A DNA stretch of 15,761 bases from Candidatus Poseidonia sp. (lineage in GTDB: Archaea; Thermoplasmatota; Poseidoniia; Poseidoniales; Poseidoniaceae): assembly GCA_013330155.1 (NCBI GenBank), contig DUIU01000214.1, positions 1-15,761 of the forward strand. The letters run 5' to 3'. The notes beneath the pieces were generated by a model, which saw nothing but the letters and a program-made list of their open reading frames with translations, had not been told where the DNA came from and did no database searches. The position numbers were made by a program, and so were the translations under genes. Below, piece by piece: positions 1 through 6,800 of this stretch (position 1 is the stretch's first letter; the number at the start of each line of letters is the position of its first letter).

Positions 1-152
1 AACACAAAGGCCGTTTTCCCATTCAGTCCAAGCATGAAATTCCTCCTTGGGGATTAGGTGTAGTCCGCTACACCTAGCCTTTGAGTGTTGCCTAGAAAAT
101 CGTGTCACATCGGCCGAGTTCACGACGGTGACGAAAAGGCCGAAATCAGCCT
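1..152. other. Intergenic segment with nested inverted repeats
   Basis: No convincing coding frame lies here; stops interrupt the plausible frames. Bases 55-62 (TAGGTGTA) and 69-76 (TACACCTA) form a perfect 8-bp inverted repeat around a 6-nt loop. Bases 1-11 can pair with 77-89 (seven contiguous pairs, a two-base bulge, then four more), stacking directly on the hairpin. A weaker pairing of 28-32 (CCAAG) with 46-50 (CTTGG) sits between them, so the whole could fold as a three-way junction. On the minus strand this lies just downstream of the membrane-protein gene ending at 153. There is no T-run after the hairpin in either direction, so a simple archaeal terminator is not obvious. It could be a structured small RNA, a processing or termination element, or chance. 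Confidence 0.4.
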
Positions 153-1238
153 TCAAAGGTCGGCGAAGACGTCGTCAAACTCGTCATCCTCAACTTCCGA
201 GAAGAGGTCGTCCAATTCAGACAAGTCCAAATCGTCTTCCTCGTCCTCAAATTCGTCCTCCATTTCAACGGGGGGAACGTAGACGGGTTGTGAATTTGCA
301 CGTCGTCGAAGCGTACGTGCGAGAGCAATGATGAAGATCAATCCAAACAAGACGGCAGCAGCAATGCTCCCGTACATGACGACGGTGTCCTTGTCAACTT
401 CTTCCAAGCCTCCGCCAAGGCCACCTGCCGAACTGCTCGCCTCGAGTTGGATGGAAATGGTCACCTCGCTCACTGGAGCATCGTTGTCGTTTCCACTTTC
501 GGCTTGGAAGATGACTTGGTAGCGGGCGTCTTCAGCCAAATCCGAGGGGGCTCGAATCACAAGTTCTCTGACGGTCGAAACACCGTCTTCGGCGACATCC
601 TCAGCCACAAATGTGCCACCTGGGAACGAAAAGCCAACCGCCTCCAATTCGGCTGCGTTGGAAAGCGTGACACTGATTTTGTCCTCATCGTTTCCATTGT
701 TTTGGAATTGGAATGAAATCGACACTTCGTCCCCATCTGCCATGGTGCGTGTGCTCTTGTCGGAGATGTCCAAATCGACCATGCCAAAGGTAGCGATGCT
801 AAGGTCACCGCTCACGCTTGCGTTTGAGGACAAAGCCTCGGGCCAGTCAAGCATGCCGACGTTGGTAACGGAGGCGGTGAGCGTGAAGTCATAGGAAAGT
901 TCTGCGGAAAGCCGCTTTTGTCCGGTGAAAGTGACAGTGAAGTCCTCTTCTTCGTCAGGACCGAGGTCGAAGGTGTCTTCTTCCAACATCATGTCGACTT
1001 CAATACCGTCCCATTCTTTCTCGACGCTGATGGATTCTTGGAAGGAAGAGGGGTTCTTCACCGTGCAAGTGATTTCGACCACTGGTTCGTTGAGTGGATG
1101 GACATCAAGTTCTGGATTTTTATCCTCGCAATCGATCTCAACTCCAGGAGCGGTAGGGGCTTGAGCCGAGGAGGCTGGGAGAAGGCAACAGAGCATCGTC
1201 GCTACGACGGCCAACCCCAAAAGGCGCGTGAACTGCAT
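153..1238 (-). CDS. Membrane-anchored extracellular protein with Ig/CARDB-like domains and acidic cytoplasmic tail
   Basis: A 361-residue protein of unrecognised specific function. Residues 1-25 are a Sec-type signal peptide (MQFTRLL, a hydrophobic core, then ASSA followed by QA). The extracellular part (about 26-283) looks like two beta-sandwich modules: one contains VVEITCTVKNP, the other VSISFQFQNNGNDEDKISVTL, resembling the CARDB/NEW3 style of adhesion or scaffold domain. A Gly/Ser linker precedes one membrane helix at about 286-307, followed by basic residues (RTLRRR) and a tail of about 50 residues dominated by Asp and Glu. The start at 1238 was chosen because it opens the signal peptide; the longer in-frame reading to 1367 would overlap the upstream hydrolase gene and bury the signal. 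It is probably the last gene of the minus-strand unit, 83 nt after the hydrolase. Topology (outside domains, inside tail) is inferred. The tail resembles that of the giant surface protein at the head of the same unit, so the two may share a partner or location. Confidence 0.8.
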   Translation of the reverse strand: MQFTRLLGLAVVATMLCCLLPASSAQAPTAPGVEIDCEDKNPELDVHPLNEPVVEITCTVKNPSSFQESISVEKEWDGIEVDMMLEEDTFDLGPDEEEDFTVTFTGQKRLSAELSYDFTLTASVTNVGMLDWPEALSSNASVSGDLSIATFGMVDLDISDKSTRTMADGDEVSISFQFQNNGNDEDKISVTLSNAAELEAVGFSFPGGTFVAEDVAEDGVSTVRELVIRAPSDLAEDARYQVIFQAESGNDNDAPVSEVTISIQLEASSSAGGLGGGLEEVDKDTVVMYGSIAAAVLFGLIFIIALARTLRRRANSQPVYVPPVEMEDEFEDEEDDLDLSELDDLFSEVEDDEFDDVFADL

Positions 1239-1321
1239 CTCCCTCACGGACACACGTGGTGATTCTCTTTCATCAATGTGATGGGAAGATGTTGTGCAAG
1301 TCCTTGGTTCTTGAATTAACT
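1239..1321 (-). promoter_or_regulatory. Intergenic spacer, possible internal promoter
   Basis: This is the only sizeable gap (83 nt) inside the minus-strand cluster. Read on the minus strand it starts with an AT-rich stretch, GTTAATTCAA (plus positions 1311-1320), that could act as a weak TATA element about 70 nt before the membrane-protein ATG. A purine-rich GAGGGAG directly abuts that ATG, too close to be a standard Shine-Dalgarno. The last gene may therefore be transcribed both by readthrough and from its own start. The assignment is weak. Confidence 0.25.
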
Positions 1322-2188
1322 TCACTCTCCGTAGACCAGGTCGGGCAGTTCCTTGTGCGTGTTCCACATCACGGCCTCATCAATTCCCGCATCCAAGAGT
1401 TGCTGTGTGCGCTTTGGCACCGTTTTTGGCCCGAGAACCGCACCCGGACGCCGTGGGTCATCCATGTAGTCTGTCTCGAGGAAGAAGCCATTCTTGGCCT
1501 CACCATGTGTCTCAAGTAAACGGTCCAAGGCTCCCTTTCCGCACAGCACACTCGGAGTCAGACCGTGGGTGTTGGACGAACGCACATCTGGAGGAGAATA
1601 ATGCCGGACCAACTTTCGCAAATCCATGCCTTGACGGAGTGCGCGAGCAGCCAAATCCGAGTAGGTATCATCGCTTTCTCCTTCGACATGGAGTTGGAGA
1701 GGAAGGCCTTCTTGAGCGGCCAAGTGCATGGTTTCGTCAAGCAATTCGTTGGATAGATTCCACACTTCATCCGAGACTGGCCAGTGGGGCCGACCGACCT
1801 CGCCAATGGCGTGGGCTTGACCTTCGTGAACAAAGGCGAGCGCCGCTTCAATGGAATGGCGATAGTTCTCGACGGCACGTTCCTTTCCAGACTCACCCTC
1901 GGCCCCGACCCACCGTTCGAACTGATGGGCAAAGGCAGCCGGATGAGGACCCAAGACGACCCTCACGCCAAGGCCAACGTCCTCTCGAACGGATTGAGCC
2001 ATCGCCACCGTGTCGCGGTAGGCCGCTTGATGACCTTCCAACGTTTCCGGGGGGGCCGAGAAATCTGGGCAATGAACCAACACCACATCGGTGCCACCTG
2101 CCCGTTGAAATTGCCTCGCTGCGTCCAAAAACAGCCCTCGACGATTGAGGTGGAAATGGTTGTCCAGAATTGGGCCGTCATAGACCAT
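1322..2188 (-). CDS. TatD-like (COG1099-type) metal-dependent hydrolase, TIM-barrel amidohydrolase superfamily
   Basis: A 288-residue predicted metal-dependent hydrolase of the TatD-related amidohydrolase superfamily. The metal ligands expected for the fold are visible in order: HxH near the N-terminus (H11 and H13 in DNHFHL), E130 in IGEVG, H167 in QLHVEG, H196 in VRHYS and D240 in FLETD. The length fits archaeal members. TatD proteins are 3'-5' exonucleases or DNases in several organisms, but the COG1099 branch is functionally uncharacterised, so the substrate here is unknown. The start is fixed by an ATG nine bases after the TBP-like gene's stop, with a Shine-Dalgarno-like TGAGGG over that stop six bases upstream, suggesting translational coupling. 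The protein has no signal peptide and is expected to be cytoplasmic. The family call is secure; the specific activity is not. Confidence 0.85.
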   Translation of the reverse strand: MVYDGPILDNHFHLNRRGLFLDAARQFQRAGGTDVVLVHCPDFSAPPETLEGHQAAYRDTVAMAQSVREDVGLGVRVVLGPHPAAFAHQFERWVGAEGESGKERAVENYRHSIEAALAFVHEGQAHAIGEVGRPHWPVSDEVWNLSNELLDETMHLAAQEGLPLQLHVEGESDDTYSDLAARALRQGMDLRKLVRHYSPPDVRSSNTHGLTPSVLCGKGALDRLLETHGEAKNGFFLETDYMDDPRRPGAVLGPKTVPKRTQQLLDAGIDEAVMWNTHKELPDLVYGE

Positions 2189-2197
2189 GGCGTTCCC

Positions 2198-2725
2198 TCA
2201 AATTCGGTCGACGAAAAACCCACGGTCGTTGAACACACCCTTCCAGTACACGGCTGCCATGGCAACCATGTTTGGGTGGCGAGCATCGGCCACAATGCAC
2301 TTCCCGTTCGGCCAAATTTGGACGGTGAGGCTGTGGCGAGTGTCGGCGAGGGTGGTGCAACCGAGCCGTGCATCAAATTCAGCGGTGCCGGAAGGCAGCG
2401 CTGCCGGAATGGCCTCGAGGTTTACCGCTCGGTCAAATTGGAAGGAGACGACGACCGGTCCCATCTCAGCCACGAGTCCGCTGTCGTCCATGCCCATGCG
2501 CAAGAGGAGCTCTTTGGCAGCAGCGCGAGCCGCTTCAACACGATGAGTGCCGTGTACGACGATGCGTCCTTCTTCATCCACCACCAAGGTCGCACGTGGC
2601 CGCTCCATGGCCTTGATGACAACACCGCTGTTGCGCTGGCCACCAACCTCTGAAACAACTCGGTCGTGGTCGAGGGGAGTCGGACAAACAAAGCGAACAA
2701 GCTGGTTCTCGACGCGAACATCCAT
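2198..2725 (-). CDS. Divergent TATA-binding-protein-like (TBP-fold) protein
   Basis: A 175-residue protein with the length and twofold internal repeat of archaeal TBP. Repeat 1 (about 4-80) has VENQLV, then GVVIK, then RPRATLVVDEEGRIVVHG followed by a helix, matching the TBP pattern of GLVYR, EPKATALIF, SGKIVCTG. Repeat 2 (about 90-165) has VNLEAIPAAL, matching the TBP phrase LNLNAIA.AL, then a strand ending in IWPNGKCIV. By eye, the phenylalanines that normally kink DNA are replaced in repeat 1 (asparagine/serine at 32-33 and D50), while repeat 2 keeps bulky hydrophobics (about L121, and W138). It is therefore probably not the general TBP but a paralogue with altered or no TATA binding. The start at 2725 was chosen over a longer reading to 2932 because it begins at the TBP fold, clears the upstream gene (16-nt gap) and has AGGCGG five bases before the ATG. 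Alternative: an unrelated protein with a helix-grip TBP-like fold. Confidence 0.65.
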   Translation of the reverse strand: MDVRVENQLVRFVCPTPLDHDRVVSEVGGQRNSGVVIKAMERPRATLVVDEEGRIVVHGTHRVEAARAAAKELLLRMGMDDSGLVAEMGPVVVSFQFDRAVNLEAIPAALPSGTAEFDARLGCTTLADTRHSLTVQIWPNGKCIVADARHPNMVAMAAVYWKGVFNDRGFFVDRI

Positions 2726-2741
2726 TGAACCGCCTGCCACG

Positions 2742-3545
2742 TCACTCCTCCTCCATGTGGGTGGAGTCGGTCGCTGTTGATGAAATCTCCTCCGGGTTGG
2801 AATTCGCTTCCAAGGCAGAGACAAGCGCGGAAACATGGGGCCGGTGAACCACCAAAAGCAAGGTAGCCTCCTTTCCTTCACTCTTGCGCAAGGACGCCAG
2901 GGCTCCCCGAATTCGTGAAGCATATCTCGCATCCCGACGTTCAGCCAGTGCGGGTGTGCTCAGCCACTCGGAGAGTTCCCACCACGCAGCGGCCAAAACC
3001 CCTGCTGTGGAATAGTCAACCGATTGGCCCTTCGGTGGCGGATGGGCATCAAACAAGTGCCGTTTGACGCTTTTTTTCCATCGTTTTCCGACCCGAATCA
3101 TTCCGAGTAATTTTTTCCAATGAGAAACCGCTCTTGCTTCTTGCGTCAGGTAGTCGCCCCAGTCCTCATCGTCGGCCAGTGGTTCAATGAAGAAGACGGG
3201 GCGGTTATGGCGGTCTGCATTTCGTTGGAGGCGTCGTGGTTCAGGGTCTGGAAAACGACCCCCTTGGAGGTCCTCAAGGGTTGAAAGACCCTCAACATAT
3301 TTCGCAAAGGCTCCACCTGAAAGAAGTGCATGCGTGAGGTTCACGCCGTAGGATTCAGCCTCATCGAGTTCTTCCTGAACCCAGAGGTCCACCACATCAG
3401 GTGATTCGAGAAGCGCCAGTCCATGCCAGGTTGCTCGCGGCCGCATGGCGTTGGGATAGACCACGGTGGGCATGGTCCCGTGAACGATCACCGAACCTCC
3501 GTTTGGGTCCTCCCAGACCACATCGTTCCACGGCTGTGGAGGCAT
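2742..3545 (-). CDS. Divergent TraB/PrgY-like protein (tentative)
   Basis: A 267-residue, largely hydrophilic protein without a signal peptide or clear membrane helix. Two stretches resemble the TraB/PrgY (COG1916) family: an N-terminal strand VIVHGT (19-24) where the family has a GTAH motif, and a C-terminal pair, RRDARYASRIRGAL (203-216) followed by LLVVHRPHVSALV (230-242), which parallels the family's RD..MA..I segment and VVGAGH motif. The family's first histidine is not retained (GTMP) and the second glycine motif is altered, though a histidine (H237) remains. No activity should be assumed; TraB/PrgY proteins are known from pheromone shutdown in enterococci and are of unclear biochemistry in archaea. 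The ATG lies nine bases after the surface-protein stop, with TGAGG over that stop seven bases upstream, so translation is probably coupled. If the TraB resemblance is wrong, this is an unrecognised cytoplasmic protein. Confidence 0.4.
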   Translation of the reverse strand: MPPQPWNDVVWEDPNGGSVIVHGTMPTVVYPNAMRPRATWHGLALLESPDVVDLWVQEELDEAESYGVNLTHALLSGGAFAKYVEGLSTLEDLQGGRFPDPEPRRLQRNADRHNRPVFFIEPLADDEDWGDYLTQEARAVSHWKKLLGMIRVGKRWKKSVKRHLFDAHPPPKGQSVDYSTAGVLAAAWWELSEWLSTPALAERRDARYASRIRGALASLRKSEGKEATLLLVVHRPHVSALVSALEANSNPEEISSTATDSTHMEEE

Positions 3546-3554
3546 GGAACAGCC

Positions 3555-3851
3555 TCACTGATTGTCAACCCAATCACGAAGCGATTCGATGTTCCAACCT
3601 TGGTCAAAGTAGCCTTGGATTTCCTCTTGGGTCCATTGAGGGAACTCCTGCATGGCACGGGCCATCTCGGGGTCAACGTCCGAAGGGATTTGAGCCAAAA
3701 CCTTGGATTCACCATAGCCACCGTCGTCGTCCTCATCCTCATACTCATCGTCAAGCATGGACGTTCCCCCTCCACGGCGAGCAAGAACAAGGACCAGGGT
3801 ACCGAGTACCCCAATGACCACGACCAAAATAACCACGATGAGCAAGAGATT
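3555..3851 (-). other. Membrane anchor, acidic stretch and C-terminal helical module of the giant protein
   Basis: This marks the C-terminal 98 residues of the giant surface protein. A strongly hydrophobic helix (LLLIVVILVVVIGVLGTLVLVL) is followed by ARR, an Asp/Glu-rich stretch, and a compact helical segment with evenly placed aromatics (PQWTQEEIQGYFDQGW, then LRDWV). The last segment resembles short UBA- or SHOCT-like helical modules by spacing only. By the positive-inside rule it should be cytoplasmic and could dock the surface protein to an internal partner. Confidence 0.6.
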
Positions 3852-6800
3852 TGAGGAGTCTTCCTCGGCCTCCACTTTCACGTTGAACACGTCGGCCCAT
3901 TCGCCTTGGGAACCGTCGTAAATGGTCGTGCTGGAGCCATTCAAGCTGATGGTGTAGTACATTCCTGTGGTTTGGGTTGCGAACGGTGCGAGGGTCACTT
4001 CGACCCAATCGCTGACCTCTTGAATTCCAAGTTCTGGAGTTGAGATGGTGTCTTCAACCACGGGCGTTCCAGAATCGGTTATCGACTTGATGACCAGATC
4101 GGCAACACCGGCCATGGAGCCCGTGTTCTTGACCTTGATTCGGAGTTTCATGCTCTCGCCAACTCGCGGGTCGTCGCTCAACAGGACATCTTGAATCTCG
4201 AACGTGGCCTTTTCCTCAATGAACGTGTATTCCGACTTGTGCTGGGCTTGTCCGGAGAAGATGGACAGCACGCTGCCGTCTTCTTGTGGACCTCCGCCCA
4301 AGCGGATTGTGGAACCGGCAGAGTCTGCACCTGAGAGCCAGAACACCAAAGTGGGCTGATTGGCTTCGTTCACCTCAGCATCAAAGACCCGAGGCTCGTT
4401 GTCCGAAAGCGGCCAAAGGTCGAGACAGGAGGCCGTTGCAAGATAACCGCCGCTGAGTGTGCTCAGCGAGAGGGTTGCAGAGGACGGTTCAAAGCCAAAG
4501 TACTCAGCGTATTCGGACCAAGGCGTGTAATCAATGGTGTTGCTGTAGAACATCCAGTTGACTTGCAAATCGCCGGGGAACAAAGCTTCCTGTTCCTTGA
4601 TTTGAGCTTGTATGTCAACGCAGTGATAGTTGGCGGTTGACAGCGTGTTGGCGATGATTCGGCCGTCGGCACCAGCAGGCAACGCACCTTTCTCGGCGAG
4701 CCATGTGTTGGGCAACACCTCGGGGGGTGTTCGGTCAACCTTGAGGGTGAACTCACCGCAACCGTACGAAGTGGAGGTGGCACAAAGAGCCGCTGTGAGG
4801 TCTTCTGCCCCGGCGGGGAGGTTGATCAGCTGGTAGGTGTAGGTGTATTCGTTGGTGAACACCGGTGCGGTGATGTTGATGTCAAACACGCCACCGGTGA
4901 AGGTGTGGGTGACGACTTCTCCTGGGGTGGAGATGTATCCTTTGTTGAAGTCTTCAGCAGCATTCTGGCGCGTTATCTCCATGGTCAACTCAACTTCAGG
5001 GTTGATGTAGACGCTGTCAAAGATACCCTGTTTGAATGCGAATTGTCCGGTGAACTGCACGATGTCACCTGCGAAGATGAACCCTTCACGAACATCGCTG
5101 GTAAACGGCTCGCTGGCATCTTCAAACATCGGCGTAACCATGAGGTTGTTTGCCTCGTCCGTACGGAAGTCAAGTTGGAAGATGTCGCTGTATTGCCAAA
5201 TCTGGATGTAGCGGCCAGGCACACCGGAGAGCATCGTATAGAGCGGGTTGTCAAGATCCTGCATCTGAAGTTTGGGTTCGATGTCTTTTCCGTCCATGCC
5301 GACAATACCCCAATCGATTCGAATCGGGATGTCGAGGATGAAGTCCGATTCGAACGGGTCGATGAGCGCCGTATTGTCCATGGTCAACATGCTGGGAGCG
5401 GTGTCGCCGTCGTAGACGATATCGATGTGCGGGCTGTCGGTCCAAGCGGTTTGGTTTCGAGGGAAGTACCAAACCGTCATGTCATCAGCGGTCTTGTCGA
5501 GGTTCACTTGGAAGAAATCCACGTCTCGCCATCCGTTGTCATCGCTGGCCTCGAGAATGAGGTGGTAGGTGTTTCCAGCGTACATGGTTTGGTTCCAGGT
5601 GCCGTCCCATTGCATCTCATTGGAATTGAGGAAACCGTTGCCCTTCGAATCTTCGATGAAGAAGTTCCGAATCACGGGTGTTTTCGACGACATCGAAACG
5701 TAGGTGACCTGGTCGTTGTCGAAACCGGGTCCACCGCCATCGATGGGATTGCCGGCGAGGTCGTAGCCTTCAACCCACAAGGAGACCTTGCCTTCGAGAC
5801 CTTCGTTGGCCAAGTCGTTGTAGTTCCCCGAGTAGTTGGCTGTAGGTGCTTCACCGTCGCCGTTGAGCGTGAGGGTGATGTATTCGTCTGCATCGGGCAG
5901 ACCGTCGCTGTTGGCATCGTGGTCGTTCTCAACCCAAAGGTGAAGGTCAAGGGTTGCGGGCGGATTGGGAAGGTCTTGGCTGGACATGCGGATCTGCTGG
6001 TTGGCCTGAGGAACCACCCACGTGTCGTCGAGCAATGTTCGCCAGTTTGAATCAACGTTAGAATCTGTACCCGGGCTCAGCACTTGAAGGTCGAGGAGGT
6101 TTGGCTCGTAGGTGTCGATGGTGATGTCGAAGGGAATAGCGCACGTATCATCGGGGTTGTACATGGATGGTGGGCAGAGGAGGTCTCCGCCCTCATAGCC
6201 ACGGGCGGCAAAGCGGTAGGTCTCGCTGCCTGCAGCTGCACCAAGGTCAACGTTCCAGTTGAAGTCTCCACCGATCACGCCTGAGCGGTTCGCCACTTCT
6301 TCCCATTCGATGGTTATGTTTCCATCCGTGGAGTTGACGTGCTTCAATTCAAGGACGAGGAAATACGAACTGGGGTCGGGAGCCTCGTTCAAATCCTCCA
6401 AACGAATTTGTCCAATGAGGTTGATGTCTTGGCCCGATTCAGCCCCGGTCAAAGCCTGCGGGGAACCAATGCTGTTTTGCAGTTCGAAGGAGGTAATCCC
6501 TGCATCGTTTTCAACGGCGTTGCCCATGCTTGGCTCAAGCAAGACCGCATCAGGCAAACCGTTGACTCCGCTCGTGGTGGTCAAACCTGCGTACATACGA
6601 ACAGCGGGCGTATCGTCCCAAGTGGGGTTCACGCGGAAGTGCCAGGTGATTTCCTTCCCGTTGGCAATATCGGCGACGGAAGAGGTGGATTCGAGTTGAA
6701 CGTGATCGTGTTCATCGCTGGCTTCGCTGAACGACATGAACTCGCTCCAGGAGAACTTGATGTAGCCTGATTCTGATTCAAACGTGAGCCACGCTTCGGA

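Noticed and set aside
1..152. A tRNA in the left-edge region on either strand
   Set aside because: No T-loop GTTC-type motif, 7-bp acceptor stem or anticodon-arm geometry could be assembled; the hairpin loop is 6 nt and the long stem does not fit a tRNA.
1239..1367. 43-codon N-terminal extension of the acidic-tail membrane protein to 1367
   Set aside because: It would overlap the hydrolase gene and place charged residues before an otherwise ideal signal peptide that begins at 1238.
1405..2653. Long plus-strand open frames opposite the hydrolase and TBP-like genes
   Set aside because: The minus strand carries recognisable family motifs across the same bases, while the plus-strand translations are rich in Arg, Pro and His with no domain features.
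2726..2932. 69-codon N-terminal extension of the TBP-like protein
   Set aside because: It overlaps the end of the TraB-like gene in another frame and is rich in Arg, Pro and Trp. The TBP repeat and a ribosome-binding motif both fit the start at 2725.
4905..6050. A 381-codon plus-strand open frame inside the giant surface-protein gene
   Set aside because: It lies fully antisense to a gene with clear signal peptide, domains and anchor. Its valine-rich, low-information composition is what antisense of an Asp/Asn/Thr-rich protein produces.
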